DNA of 64,000 nt from Dokdonella sp. (GTDB taxonomy: Bacteria; Pseudomonadota; Gammaproteobacteria; Xanthomonadales; Rhodanobacteraceae): assembly GCA_019634795.1 (NCBI GenBank), contig JAHCAR010000018.1, positions 1-64,000 of the forward strand. Direction: 5' to 3'. The notes under the pieces were generated by a model. That model saw only the letters and a list, made by a program, of their open reading frames with translations. It was not told where the DNA came from and did no database searches. The translations under genes were made by a program, and so were the position numbers. Shown here piece after piece: positions 1 through 8,925 of the stretch. Every line of letters starts with the position of its first letter. Within the stretch, counting starts at the first letter, position 1.

Positions 1-58
1 CGATCTGCACACAGGCAGGCGTCGTGACGACTTTGCTACTTGATCAGACCCTCCCTAG
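1..58 (-). mobile_element. End of an IS5-type miniature inverted-repeat element (partial, cut by window start)
   Basis: The reverse complement of bases 1-54 matches the left end of the complete element at 20380-20433 at about 47 of 54 positions by eye. It ends in the same terminal repeat (GGAGG-TCTGA-CAAGT) directly against CTAG at 55-58, the target expected for IS5-family insertions. The rest of the copy lies outside the window. The insertion ends about 30 bases upstream of the ppsR start codon, so it may influence that gene's 5' region. No transposase is visible. Confidence 0.75.
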
Positions 59-88
59 ACTGTGGGACCGCCGAACGCTGGAATCCGC

Positions 89-904
89 ATGCGCCGCACC
101 GTTTTCTACATCTCCGATGGCACCGGCATTACCGCGGAAACGATCGGACACAGCGTGCTGACCCAGTTCGAGGGCATCGATTTCGAGACCTTCCGGGTGC
201 CCTTCGTCGATTCGGACGAGAAGGCCGAAACTGCCGCGAACCGGATCAAGGCCTGCCATGAACGGACCGGCATGCGCCCGATCGTCGTCAACACGATCAT
301 GGACCAGCGGCTCAGCGACACGGTGGCGGCCGGGGGCGGTCTCATGCTCGATGTATTCGCGCCGTTCATCGGGCCCTTGCAGGACGAGCTCGGCATGCAG
401 CGCTCCTCGCGCGTCGGCAAGGCGCATGGGCTGACCAACTTCGCCGAGTACGAGGCGCGCATCAACGCGACCAACTACGCGCTTTCCCACGATGACGGCA
501 TCGACGTGCGCTACGACGATGCCGAGGTCATCCTGGTCGGCGTTTCGCGCGTCGGCAAGACGCCGACCTGCCTCTACATGGCCCTGCACTACGGGGTGAA
601 GGCGGCCAACTATCCGCTGACCGAGGAAGATCTCGAGAAGCTCGAGTTGCCGGTTCGCCTTAGACCGTACAAGTCGCGCCTGTATGCCTTGAGCATCGAC
701 GCCCAGCGCCTGGCCCAGGTCCGCGAGGCGCGCCGGCCCGGTAGTCAGTACGCGACGCTTGCCCAATGCCGGCGCGAACTGGAACTGGCCGAGAAGCTCT
801 ACCGCCGCGACGGCATTCCGATGCAGAGCACCACGAACACTTCGATCGAGGAAATCGCGAGCAAGATCCTGGCCCAGCTCGGTATCGAAAAACACATGTT
901 CTGA
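89..904 (+). CDS. ppsR: Phosphoenolpyruvate synthase regulatory protein (bifunctional kinase/pyrophosphorylase, PpsR/DUF299)
   Basis: Family role: this cytoplasmic enzyme inactivates PEP synthase by ADP-dependent phosphorylation of an active-site threonine and reactivates it by phosphate-dependent dephosphorylation, so it controls entry into gluconeogenesis. The 271-residue product is full length for the family. It opens with the family signature RRTVFYISDGTGITAE and carries the P-loop-like GVSRVGKTPTC motif near residues 150-160. The ATG at 89 is chosen over an in-frame GTG at 62 because homologues begin at this conserved block. No ppsA is seen nearby. The upstream region is the end of a miniature transposable element, so the native promoter may have been changed. 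Confidence 0.93.
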   Translation: MRRTVFYISDGTGITAETIGHSVLTQFEGIDFETFRVPFVDSDEKAETAANRIKACHERTGMRPIVVNTIMDQRLSDTVAAGGGLMLDVFAPFIGPLQDELGMQRSSRVGKAHGLTNFAEYEARINATNYALSHDDGIDVRYDDAEVILVGVSRVGKTPTCLYMALHYGVKAANYPLTEEDLEKLELPVRLRPYKSRLYALSIDAQRLAQVREARRPGSQYATLAQCRRELELAEKLYRRDGIPMQSTTNTSIEEIASKILAQLGIEKHMF

Positions 905-1012
905 GCGCGGCAAGCGCGCTCTCGGACATCGTTCGGCGGGGCTGTCATGGTACCCCCGGCAGGGCCGCAGCAACAGTCTGGTCGGAAAAACTGCCGATGC
1001 TATGATCGGGCC

Positions 1013-1507
1013 ATGTCCACCCTGGTCGCCCAACGCAAGGCGGTACTGCCCAGCCGGTTTTCCTGGCTGATGGGCATGCACGGCGAAAACTTCCATCGCC
1101 TGGCGCACCTGTTCGCACCGCAACGCCTGAACGCCGGGTTCTATCTGTCCTCGGTGGACGACCACCTCGATGTGCGCCTCGAGATCATCGAGCACCATCC
1201 GTACACGATCGATCTCGAGCTGACCTATTGCCTGCGCGATGCCGAGACCGGCGGCCTGGTGCCGTCGGCGCGGATCCGCATGTATCGCGATGCACGCATG
1301 GCCGAGGTGCTTCACTACCACGCCGACTTGCGCCTCGAGCAGGCGCTGGGTCCCTTGCCTCCGGCGCGAACGATCTTCGAACGGCGCGTGCGCAAGAGCT
1401 CGTTCCTGAACCGCTGGCTGGAATATCTGGCCGCGCAGGGCCATTCGATCGGCACGCTGATGCCCGCCCCGGGCGTTGCACCGAAGCCGCTCGAAGCGAT
1501 CGCCTGA
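1013..1507 (+). CDS. DUF1249 family protein (YqiB-like)
   Basis: A 164-residue cytoplasmic protein with the DUF1249 pattern: an N-terminal segment rich in Phe and His followed by alternating hydrophobic strands around IDLELTYC and ARIRMYRDARMAEV. Its function is not established; in enterics the relative yqiB sits near cpdA and parE. The ATG at 1013 is preferred to the in-frame GTG at 947, whose extra residues look non-coding. It is followed within 30 bases by a strong terminator, so transcription from this side ends there. Confidence 0.8.
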   Translation: MSTLVAQRKAVLPSRFSWLMGMHGENFHRLAHLFAPQRLNAGFYLSSVDDHLDVRLEIIEHHPYTIDLELTYCLRDAETGGLVPSARIRMYRDARMAEVLHYHADLRLEQALGPLPPARTIFERRVRKSSFLNRWLEYLAAQGHSIGTLMPAPGVAPKPLEAIA

Positions 1508-1532
1508 AACTTTCTCCCACCGAACGGCAGGC

Positions 1533-1562
1533 ACAAAAAAACCCGCTTGCGCGGGTTTTTCT
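1533..1562. terminator. Bidirectional rho-independent terminator
   Basis: A GC stem, ACCCGC / GCGGGT (1541-1556), is flanked by an A-run on the left and a T-run on the right, so it works in both directions. It closes the plus-strand DUF1249 gene and the minus-strand tRNA operon, which converge here. Confidence 0.9.
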
Positions 1563-1570
1563 GTGAAAAG

Positions 1571-1647
1571 TGGCGGAGCGGACGGGACTCGAACCCGCGA
1601 CCTCCGGCGTGACAGGCCAGCATTCTAACCAGCTGAACTACCGCTCC
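1571..1647 (-). tRNA. tRNA-Asp (anticodon GTC)
   Basis: On the minus strand the 77 bases start GGAGCGGTAGTTCAG and end CCGCTCCGCCA with an encoded CCA. The anticodon loop reads CTGTCAC, giving GTC for Asp. The acceptor stem pairs GGAGCGG with CCGCTCC, and the T loop contains GGTTCGAGTCC. It is the last gene of the Ala-Glu-Asp tRNA transcript. Confidence 0.97.
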
Positions 1648-1724
1648 ACATTTTTCGAGATGCGCGTCCTGCGCAATCCGCTATTCTCACCGATCAGGCC
1701 CGATTTCGCGAGCCGAATCGTCAC

Positions 1725-1800
1725 TGGCGTCCCCAAGGGGATTCGAACCCCTGTTACTGCCGTGAAAGGGCGGTGTCCTGGGCCTCTAGACGATGGGGAC
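1725..1800 (-). tRNA. tRNA-Glu (anticodon TTC)
   Basis: On the minus strand the gene begins GTCCCCATCGTCTAGAGGCC and ends in an encoded CCA. The anticodon loop is CTTTCAC, giving TTC for Glu. Acceptor stem GTCCCCA pairs with TGGGGAC. It is the middle member of a three-tRNA operon. Confidence 0.97.
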
Positions 1801-1813
1801 GCATAGAGAAACC

Positions 1814-1889
<76 letters not shown>

Positions 1890-1901
1890 GGGAGGCGCGA
1901 G

Positions 1902-1930
1902 AGAATAAGGAGTGTGGGGGCCAGCGTCAA
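1902..1930 (-). promoter_or_regulatory. Sigma-70-type promoter of the Ala-Glu-Asp tRNA operon
   Basis: On the minus strand, TTGACG (1930-1925) is followed by a 17-base spacer and TATTCT (1907-1902). The first tRNA begins 12 bases further on. The discriminator is GC-rich, as is usual for stringently controlled tRNA promoters. Confidence 0.75.
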
Positions 1931-2093
1931 CACTTATTCTGCAGCCGGCGACATTTCGTCACGCCGGAGCGATCCGGATTCCTGTCCGGTCCGGCCGCGG
2001 CGCCTTGTGCGGCCTTCACTTTTCCGTGTTGGCCGCCGCGTCAGGACATCGGCGCTATGATGGCCGTTCAGTCCTGATCAGGAGATCCAAGTG

Positions 2094-2552
2094 ATGCGCG
2101 AACTGAATAGCCTGATGGTCGCCTTGCTCATTGCCGCGGCCAGCGCCGTGCCGGCTGCTGCGCTTGCCGACGAATCCGCGCCTGCGGCCCTGCCGCGAAC
2201 CGAGGCGCCCGCCGGCGTCGAGCTCTATTTCATTTCACCGAAGGATGGCGAAACGGTCGGCCAGGATGTGCACGTGCGCTTCGGCCTGCGTGGCATGGGC
2301 GTTTCCCCGGCCGGCATGCCGAAGGACCACACGGGCCATCATCACCTGCTGATCGACGTCGATGGCTTGCCGCCGCTCGACCAGCCGATTCCGGCCGACG
2401 CCCATCACGTCCATTTCGGTGGCGGTCAGACCGAAACCACGATCAAGCTCACGCCGGGCAAGCACACCTTGCAGCTCGATCTTGCCGACGCACTGCACAT
2501 GCAGTTCGATCCGCCGATCGTCTCGAAGAAGATCACGATTACCGTGAAATAA
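2094..2552 (+). CDS. DUF4399 domain secreted protein
   Basis: A 152-residue protein with a signal peptide of about 25 residues (hydrophobic MVALLIAAASAVPAAALA, probable cleavage after ALA). The body matches DUF4399: FISPKDGETVGQDVHVRFGLRGMGV, then a His-rich GHHHLLID and HHVHFGGGQTE, then the LTPGKHTLQL segment. The clustered histidines suggest metal binding in the periplasm, but this is inference. An AGGAG box at 2080-2084 fits the ATG at 2094 better than the GTG at 2091. It converges on the beta-helix gene with only about 15 bases between stop codons. Confidence 0.8.
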   Translation: MRELNSLMVALLIAAASAVPAAALADESAPAALPRTEAPAGVELYFISPKDGETVGQDVHVRFGLRGMGVSPAGMPKDHTGHHHLLIDVDGLPPLDQPIPADAHHVHFGGGQTETTIKLTPGKHTLQLDLADALHMQFDPPIVSKKITITVK

Positions 2553-2567
2553 CGCGGGCGAACGCGC

Positions 2568-4142
2568 TCAGGGCGCGCGCCGCCGTGGCGCGCCGCCAAG
2601 CCGCTGTCGCCAGAACGCCAGCAAGGCGAGCAGGCCGGCGAGCGAGGCCGCAGTCCAGCGCCCCAGCCCCGGCACCGCGATCGGTGCCCTGATCTGCCCC
2701 TGCGTCTCGAACGCGCCGATGTCGGCGACGCCATCGAACTCGCGGGCGAAGCCGGCGCCGCGCTGGTCGGTCGACAGACCCTCCGGATTGGCGCCGCGGT
2801 CGATCGCGATGCTGCCCGTGCCGAGGGCGTGGGTTCGGGTCGGGCCGCCATAGTTGGCCAGGGGCAACAGGTCCGGATCGGCGTGCAGGGTGTCCGCGGG
2901 CAGCGAGAGATTGTCGCCGCTGCCGACGACCAGGTTGTGTGAGCCCGACACCGACAGCGGCATCAGGCTGTTGGCGTCGGTGCCGCCTGATGCTGCGGTG
3001 TTTCCGGCGACGATCGTGCTCTGCAGGGTCGAGGGCAGGGCATTGTTGATGAAGGAAATGCCGCCGCCGCTGGAGCCGGCGTGGTTGCCGGCGATGGTCG
3101 AGTTTTCGATCAGCACCGAGGTGCCCTGGCGGACACGGATTCCGCCGCCGTCGTCCTGTTCGGTCACGTTTCCCGAAACAGTCGAATTGCGCATGACCAG
3201 ATCGCCTTCCTGGGTCAGGGCGCCGGCGAAGCGGATGGCGAAGTTGTCGCTGAAGGTCGAACGTTCGATCGTGCCGCCGTTGCGGGCAATGAACAGACCG
3301 CCGGCGATCTCCCAGTGCGAGAGCGGTGCGTTGTCCGTACCGATCGCCGAGTTTCCCGAAATCGTGCTGTCGAGGATGTCGACGCCGTAGGAGAATGCGC
3401 CGCCGCCATAGGCCGCGGTGCCGTTGGTCGGGTGGTCGCCGAACGCCGTGTTTCCCGAGATCGTGCTGTTGACCATGGTCAGGAAGCCCGACAGCACGCC
3501 GCCGCCATAGGCGCCGACTCCGACCGCCGTGCAGTCGCGGATGACCGCATTGCGCAGGGTCAGTGAGGCCCCGGTGGCCACACAGCCGCCAAAGCCGATG
3601 TCGTTGCTGACCGCCTCGAAGCGGCCGTTGGCGATGCTGAGGTCCTCGATCGTGAGGGTTCCGGACCCCGGGTGGAACAGGATGCGGTCCTGGTCGAGGC
3701 CGTCGAGGACCAGTGCGTCCGCGCCGGGGCCGCGCAGGGTCAGGCTGTCGAGCTCGATCTTGAGCGCGCCCTGGCTCAGGCTGATGCGGCTGCAGGTCAG
3801 CGCCGTGAGGTCGATGATGTCGCCGCTCAGGGCCTCGCCAATGCGCGTGCGCAGGCTTCCGGCCGAGTCGTCGTCCTCGCAGCTGCTGACTTGCAGGGTG
3901 GCGGGCGCTCGGCCTGTCACGACCGGCGACGGCGGCAAGCGCATCGCTTCGATGGCCGCGCTGAGCGGCGTGAGCTGCTCGCCACGCTCGTAGGGCAGCG
4001 GCCATTGCAGCGGAATCGCCGGGTAATCCGGAGCGGCCTGCTCGACCGCTCGCGCATGGGCCATGGCGATCACCAGGCTGGCCGCGAGCACGGTGCGTCC
4101 GGCGCGAATCGGGCGGGCGGGGCGGGCGGGGCCGGCATTCAT
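2568..4142 (-). CDS. Secreted right-handed beta-helix protein with choice-of-anchor Q region and IPTL-like C-terminal anchor
   Basis: The 524-residue product has an N-terminal signal peptide, then repeated parallel beta-helix rungs such as NSTISGN, DSTISGN and NSTVSGN across about residues 90-360, typical of pectate-lyase-like surface or secreted proteins. Around residues 390-450 the GSHNLV...DPDLLPLANYGGPTRTHAL block is the choice-of-anchor Q signature. The C-terminus has the order of a PEP/IPTL-CTERM signal: a PGLGRW motif, one hydrophobic helix, then an Arg cluster. Substrate and enzymatic activity cannot be told. Known anchors of this type are processed by exosortase/rhombosortase enzymes, none of which is in the window. 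Confidence 0.75.
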   Translation of the reverse strand: MNAGPARPARPIRAGRTVLAASLVIAMAHARAVEQAAPDYPAIPLQWPLPYERGEQLTPLSAAIEAMRLPPSPVVTGRAPATLQVSSCEDDDSAGSLRTRIGEALSGDIIDLTALTCSRISLSQGALKIELDSLTLRGPGADALVLDGLDQDRILFHPGSGTLTIEDLSIANGRFEAVSNDIGFGGCVATGASLTLRNAVIRDCTAVGVGAYGGGVLSGFLTMVNSTISGNTAFGDHPTNGTAAYGGGAFSYGVDILDSTISGNSAIGTDNAPLSHWEIAGGLFIARNGGTIERSTFSDNFAIRFAGALTQEGDLVMRNSTVSGNVTEQDDGGGIRVRQGTSVLIENSTIAGNHAGSSGGGISFINNALPSTLQSTIVAGNTAASGGTDANSLMPLSVSGSHNLVVGSGDNLSLPADTLHADPDLLPLANYGGPTRTHALGTGSIAIDRGANPEGLSTDQRGAGFAREFDGVADIGAFETQGQIRAPIAVPGLGRWTAASLAGLLALLAFWRQRLGGAPRRRAP

Positions 4143-4214
4143 CCGCTCATTCTCGCTGATTCCGGGGCAGGGTGTTCAAGCTTCCTTTGTGACGGGCGCC
4201 ACTGCGTGCGCAAT

Positions 4215-6227
4215 TCACTCGTGCGGGGAAAGGTCGATGGCATAGGTCGACATGCCATTGCCGTCGTCGGCGACCACCTCGACGCCGTGCAGCGCGGCGC
4301 GGCGCGCCAGATCGAGCTTGCCGCTGGCCGAATGGAAGACCAGCGGGCCCGCCATCGACAGCGGCGCGAAACGCCAGGGGCGATCATTGCCGTCCTCGCT
4401 GAAGCCCAGGTGCCCGCGCTGCCTGACCCAGTCGATGAGGATGCTGCGGTTCATGTCCGGGGCGTTGAAGACGATGTGCTCGGGGCCGGTTCCGGGGAAG
4501 CCTCCGCCGCCGCTGCCGCGATAATTGTTGGTGGCCAGGATGAAGGCCTGCTCGGGCCGCACCGGCTGGCCATGGTATTCGAGGGCCACGATCCGTTCGC
4601 CGACCGGCTTGCTGATGTCGATGACGTAGCGGATGCCGCCCTGGATCACGTCGAAGTTGAAGCTAGGTACCTTGCGGTTGACCAGTTCCTGGGGCGAGGC
4701 AAGGGCGGGGTCGATGCGGTTGAAATAGGTCGCCGATTTCTCGAGCCAGGCCTTCAGTTCGGCGCCGTCGAGCTTCACCGCCGTCAGCGTGTTCGGATAT
4801 AGGTAGAGGTCGGCGGCACTGCGGATCGCCAGCGGCCCGGCGTCGATGGCGGTGAAGTCGGTCGAGCCGCCGAAGCCGAGCTTGAACGGGGCCGCAGCCG
4901 AGAGCACGGGCAGGTCCTTGAGGTCGGGCAGGTTTTCGGCGATGTAGCGGCGTACGTAGTCCAGCTGCGCCATGTTGATCGGCTGCAGTGCGGAAACATC
5001 GCCGATCGCGGCGAAGTAGGTCGTCATCGGAAAGTCGCTCTCGCCGATCGGCGAGGAGACGTATTCGACCGTGGCCTCGTGCTCGCTGTGCACCGCTTCG
5101 CCGATGGCCGGGTCGGCCGCAACCGTCGTGCCGTCCGCAGTGCGGATGTTGCGCACCTCGGAATGGGTTCCCTGTCGATCGATCTGCCAGCGCCCGTCGC
5201 GCCGCTCGAGGGCCAGTTCGATCACGCCGAGGCTCTTGCCCCACATGTTGGCCATCACCGCCGGCTTGCCGTGGATGAAGCCGAGCCGGTTGTCGACCTC
5301 CGGCATGTCGTTGAAGCGCGACTGGGCGTTACCGGGATCGGGAAAGGCCTGGTGCGAATGACCGAGCAGCAGCACATCGATGTCGGGCTCCTGGGCCAGA
5401 TACCAGTTCGCGTTCTCCATCGAGTCGGTGTAGGCGCGTGTGTCGATGCCGCCATGCGACAGGGCGACGATGATATCGGCGCCTTCGGCTCGCAGCGCCG
5501 GCGCGTATTTCCGTGCCGCCTCGACGATGCCGAGGGTGCGCACCTTGCCTTCGAGCTGGAGGCGGTCCCAGAGCATGATCGGTGGCGGCGTGAAGCCGAT
5601 GATGCCGATGCGGATCGGTACCTGCACGACCGTGCCGTCTGCCGCGTGCGCGCGTATCGAACGATCGAGCAAGGCGGTCGGCGGATACAGCGGTTTGTCC
5701 GTCGCCACGTCGATCACGTTCGCCAGCACCAGCGGAAAGGCCGGGCCCCGGCATCGATGGACCTTGCTGCCGCTGCTCGCGAGCGGTTGTCCGGTGACCT
5801 GCAGCAGGAACGGCAGGCCGTAGTTGAATTCGTGGTTGCCGATCGTCGCGCCGTCGTAGCCGATGCGGTCCATGGCCTTGTAGATCGCCAGCTCGCGGTC
5901 GCAGTCCAGCGGTTGTCCGCGTGCCTGCCAGTCGGCCAGCGCCGTACCCTGGATGGTGTCGCCGGCATCGAACAGCAGGCTGTTGTCGAACTCCTTGCGC
6001 GCCTCGTGCACCAGGGTCGCCATGCGCTCGAGGCCGAGCGAATCGTCTTCGGCCAGCTTGTAGTAGTCGTAGCTCAGGACGGTCGAATGGATGTCGGTCG
6101 ATTCGAGGATGGCCAGCGTGGCACGGGTGCCCTCGGCGGCCGGAGCCGGTGCCACCGAATGGCTGGCACAGCCACCGACCAGCAGCAGGCAGAGCAGTGT
6201 TGCGAGTGCGTTCAATCGGTACGACAT
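4215..6227 (-). CDS. Bifunctional 2',3'-cyclic-nucleotide 2'-phosphodiesterase/3'-nucleotidase-like lipoprotein (CpdB/5'-nucleotidase family)
   Basis: A 670-residue periplasmic nucleotidase that would scavenge phosphate and nucleosides. A lipoprotein signal ends at Cys20 (VGGC). The N-terminal metallophosphatase domain shows the metal ligands TDIH (44-47), GNHEFNYG and GHSHQ. The C-terminal 5'-nucleotidase domain contains FNFDVIQGG and NNYRGSGGGGFPG, which form the nucleotide pocket. The YDYYK segment after the first motif is typical of the CpdB branch. The ATG at 6227 is chosen since it begins the lipoprotein signal; a longer reading frame upstream overlaps the divergent gltX leader. The gene is divergent from gltX with about 167 bases between. 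Confidence 0.85.
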   Translation of the reverse strand: MSYRLNALATLLCLLLVGGCASHSVAPAPAAEGTRATLAILESTDIHSTVLSYDYYKLAEDDSLGLERMATLVHEARKEFDNSLLFDAGDTIQGTALADWQARGQPLDCDRELAIYKAMDRIGYDGATIGNHEFNYGLPFLLQVTGQPLASSGSKVHRCRGPAFPLVLANVIDVATDKPLYPPTALLDRSIRAHAADGTVVQVPIRIGIIGFTPPPIMLWDRLQLEGKVRTLGIVEAARKYAPALRAEGADIIVALSHGGIDTRAYTDSMENANWYLAQEPDIDVLLLGHSHQAFPDPGNAQSRFNDMPEVDNRLGFIHGKPAVMANMWGKSLGVIELALERRDGRWQIDRQGTHSEVRNIRTADGTTVAADPAIGEAVHSEHEATVEYVSSPIGESDFPMTTYFAAIGDVSALQPINMAQLDYVRRYIAENLPDLKDLPVLSAAAPFKLGFGGSTDFTAIDAGPLAIRSAADLYLYPNTLTAVKLDGAELKAWLEKSATYFNRIDPALASPQELVNRKVPSFNFDVIQGGIRYVIDISKPVGERIVALEYHGQPVRPEQAFILATNNYRGSGGGGFPGTGPEHIVFNAPDMNRSILIDWVRQRGHLGFSEDGNDRPWRFAPLSMAGPLVFHSASGKLDLARRAALHGVEVVADDGNGMSTYAIDLSPHE

Positions 6228-6394
6228 GAAGTGGGTATCCCGGATTGCATGGAGGGATTTTGCCGTCTTGCGCGTTTCATTTGTTCGAGGCACTGAGCAT
6301 GCAGGCGCCTGAACCGGTCCGGACACCCAGGCGAAGGCAGCGCTGGCGCGATCTGCTACGCTTTGCGGCTTCGCAATCCGCCTATCTCCTGTCC

Positions 6395-7798
6395 ATGACC
6401 GTACGCACCCGCTTCGCACCCAGCCCCACCGGTTTCCTGCATATCGGCGGGGCCCGCACGGCCCTCTACTGCTGGCTCGAGGCGCGCCATCGCGGTGGCG
6501 AGTTCATCCTGCGCATCGAGGACACCGATCGCGAGCGCTCGACCCAGGAGGCCGTGCAGGCCATCCTCGACGGCATGAACTGGCTCGGCCTCGAACACGA
6601 CGAAGGCCCGTTCTACCAGACCCTGCGCATGGATCGCTACCGGCAGGTCGCCGAAGACCTGCTCAAGGCCGGCAAGGCCTACTACGCCTACGAGTCGAAG
6701 GAAGAAATCGAGGCGATGCGCGCCGAGGCCATGGATAAGGGGCTCAAGCCGCGCTACAACGGCTATTACCGCGATCGCAACGAACCGTATCGGGACGATC
6801 CGAACCGGGTGATCCGGTTCAAGAACCCGCAGTCCGGAACAGTCGCTTTCGAGGACAAGGTCAAGGGCCGCATCGAATGGAGCAACGAGGAGCTCGACGA
6901 CCTCGTGCTGTTCCGCTCGGACGGCTTCCCGACCTACAACTTCGCGGTCGTCGTCGACGACATCGACATGCGTATCAGCGAGGTGATCCGCGGCGACGAT
7001 CACGTCAACAACACGCCGCGCCAGATCAACGTCTACAACGCGCTCGGCGCGGCCGTGCCGGAGTTCGCCCACCTGCCGATGATCCTCGGGCCGGACGGCC
7101 AGAAGCTCAGCAAGCGGCATGGTGCGGTCGGCGTCATGCAGTACCGCGACGACGGCTTCCTGCCGCATGCGCTGCTGAACTATCTGGTGCGCCTCGGCTG
7201 GTCGCACGGCGACCAGGAAATCTTCTCGCGCGAGGAGATGATCGCCCTGTTCGACATCGGCAAGGCCAACCGGGCGGCCTCGCGCTTCGATCTCGAGAAG
7301 CTGTCCTGGATCAACCAGCACTACATCAAGAACGACGATCCGATCGAGCTGGTTCCGCATTTCGTCTGGCAACTGCGTGCCGCGGGCATCGATCCCGACA
7401 GCGGCCCCGAGCCGCTCGACGTGATCGTGGCCCTGCGCGAGCGCGCGCAGACGCTCAAGGAAATGGCCGAAAAGGCGCGCGTCTGGTACACCCCGCTCGA
7501 ATCCTGGGATGCGGCCGCGGTCGACAAGCACCTGAAGTCGGCGACCGCCTTGCCGGCGTTGCGCGCCGTGCATGGTCGCCTCGGCGAACTCGGCGACTGG
7601 TCGGTCGAACAGGTGCACGACGCCATCGCCAGTGCTGCTGCCGACATCGGCGAAGGCATGGGCAAGGTGGCCCAGCCCTTGCGCGTCGCCATCACCGGCA
7701 CCCAGGTATCGCCGTCGATAGACCATACGGTGTACCTGGCCGGCCGCGACGAGGCCCTGCGCCGCATCGACCGGGCCATCGCCAAAGCCGGCGGCTGA
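6395..7798 (+). CDS. gltX: Glutamate--tRNA ligase
   Basis: Attaches glutamate to tRNA-Glu in the cytoplasm. The 467-residue product has the class I signatures: [20 protein letters not shown] near residues 5-25 (HIGH motif) and QKLSKRHG (KMSKS motif) near residue 237. Its length and the C-terminal anticodon-binding part agree with the family. The ATG at 6395 is preferred over upstream in-frame starts because homologues begin with MTVRTRFAP. The tRNA-Glu gene lies 5 kb away. It is followed 4 bases later by a small membrane protein gene, suggesting co-transcription. Confidence 0.97.
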   Translation: MTVRTRFAPSPTGFLHIGGARTALYCWLEARHRGGEFILRIEDTDRERSTQEAVQAILDGMNWLGLEHDEGPFYQTLRMDRYRQVAEDLLKAGKAYYAYESKEEIEAMRAEAMDKGLKPRYNGYYRDRNEPYRDDPNRVIRFKNPQSGTVAFEDKVKGRIEWSNEELDDLVLFRSDGFPTYNFAVVVDDIDMRISEVIRGDDHVNNTPRQINVYNALGAAVPEFAHLPMILGPDGQKLSKRHGAVGVMQYRDDGFLPHALLNYLVRLGWSHGDQEIFSREEMIALFDIGKANRAASRFDLEKLSWINQHYIKNDDPIELVPHFVWQLRAAGIDPDSGPEPLDVIVALRERAQTLKEMAEKARVWYTPLESWDAAAVDKHLKSATALPALRAVHGRLGELGDWSVEQVHDAIASAAADIGEGMGKVAQPLRVAITGTQVSPSIDHTVYLAGRDEALRRIDRAIAKAGG

Positions 7799-7802
7799 CC
7801 CG

Positions 7803-8204
7803 ATGGCGGCGATGCAGTGCACGCTCGGCGGTCTGGCCCAACTCGATACGGCCGATCTCGATGCGGTCATGCGCATGAACGAGGCCTGCCTCGCGATGCT
7901 GCTCGACCCCGTGCTCTGGGGCTGGATGCTCGGCGTCACGGTCGTCTGCATTCTCGGCGGCGCCCTGATCGGCTGGATCAAGGGGCGCACCCTGGCCGGC
8001 ATCGTCTGGGCCGCGGTGCTCGGTCCGATCGGCTGGATCATCGTGGCCCTTTCGCCGTCCAGGCTGCCAACCTGCCCGGAGTGCGGCAAAGGCAATCCGG
8101 CCAGTGCCAAGGCTTGCCGCCATTGTGGCGTGAACCTCAAACAGTCGGCCGAGCGCACGGCCCGCTCCCGGCTCAAGGGCGCCGACAGCGGCGGCAGCTG
8201 GTAG
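7803..8204 (+). CDS. Small membrane protein with two TM segments and a C-terminal zinc ribbon
   Basis: Not a recognised named family. The 133-residue product has two hydrophobic segments around residues 38-60 and 65-82, then a CPECGKGNPASAKACRHCG zinc ribbon near residues 91-109 and a basic tail. The arrangement of a short membrane hairpin followed by a cytoplasmic zinc knuckle occurs in many uncharacterised bacterial proteins. It sits between gltX (4 bases) and zur (about 60 bases), so a link to zinc homeostasis is possible but unproven. Alternative starts at residues 23 or 25 would still keep both helices. Confidence 0.7.
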   Translation: MAAMQCTLGGLAQLDTADLDAVMRMNEACLAMLLDPVLWGWMLGVTVVCILGGALIGWIKGRTLAGIVWAAVLGPIGWIIVALSPSRLPTCPECGKGNPASAKACRHCGVNLKQSAERTARSRLKGADSGGSW

Positions 8205-8267
8205 CCGCCGAGGCCGGCCCTGGGCAGTGGTAAACTGCAGCGAGCGCCCCCAGATCCGTCTTCGACC

Positions 8268-8747
8268 ATGGTACCGACCGCATCCCGAGCGCCCGCTGCG
8301 CACCAGCATCGTCACGACGCCAAGGCGTTCGTGCGCGACGTCTCGCGTGTCTGCGGGGAGCGTGGCCTGCGCCTGACCCCGATCCGCCTGCGCGTGCTCG
8401 AACTGCTGGCCGAGTCGACGGTTCCGGTGAAGGCCTACGACCTGCTCGACGATCTCAAGGATGGCCCCGGTGCCGCGGCGCCGCCGACGGTGTACCGGGC
8501 GCTCGATTTTCTGCTCGAGCACGGCTTCATCCACAAGCTCGAGTCGATCAATGCATTCGTCGGCTGCCATCACCCCGGTGAGTCGCACCAGGTTCCGTTC
8601 CTGATCTGCGACCGCTGCGCCAGCGCGATCGAAATCTGCGACGAAAGGGTTGCCGACCTGCTGACCCGACAGGCGCGCGACCGCGGATTCACTCCAGCGG
8701 GTCAGACCCTCGAGGTGCATGGTCTTTGTGCCGATTGCACGCGCTGA
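8268..8747 (+). CDS. zur: Zinc uptake regulator, Fur family
   Basis: A 159-residue Fur-family repressor. The N-terminal winged helix covers about residues 20-95, with the LTPIRLRVLELL and PPTVYRALDFLLEHGFIHK segments. The C-terminal dimerisation and metal domain contains GCHHPGESHQ, two CxxC structural zinc sites (CDRC and CADC) and HGLC, as in Zur/Fur proteins. The Zur rather than Fur assignment rests on its shortness, the ligand pattern, and the neighbouring MerC-like and CDF zinc genes. A Zur-like palindrome lies between this gene and the next. Confidence 0.85.
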   Translation: MVPTASRAPAAHQHRHDAKAFVRDVSRVCGERGLRLTPIRLRVLELLAESTVPVKAYDLLDDLKDGPGAAAPPTVYRALDFLLEHGFIHKLESINAFVGCHHPGESHQVPFLICDRCASAIEICDERVADLLTRQARDRGFTPAGQTLEVHGLCADCTR

Positions 8748-8804
8748 GCGTCGATCGCAACGATCGGTCTGGCCGGGCCTGATCCTGCCAGTTCGGATCG
8801 CTGA

Positions 8805-8837
8805 TTGAGATTCGATTCGGTATGTTATATAGTAACA
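8805..8837 (+). promoter_or_regulatory. Promoter of the MerC-like gene with an overlapping Zur-type operator
   Basis: TTGAGA (8805-8810), a 17-base spacer and TATAGT (8828-8833) form a good sigma-70 promoter. The palindrome TGTTATATAGTAACA (8823-8837) covers the -10 box; its arms TGTTA/TAACA resemble AT-rich Zur and Fur family operators. The placement suggests repression when the regulator is bound. The MerC-like coding sequence starts about 90 bases downstream. Confidence 0.65.
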
Positions 8838-8925
8838 GCCTGCCGGCCTGGCAGGTGCTTCGTCGCGCTATTTCGGCGGCGAGCCTGCGCCCTGGCCCAT
8901 TCCATATCGGATCGCTCGAGTCATC

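Noticed and set aside
44-1534. A 496-codon open frame on the minus strand
   Set aside because: It runs antisense to ppsR and the DUF1249 gene, has no recognisable domain, and reflects third-position GC bias in GC-rich coding DNA.
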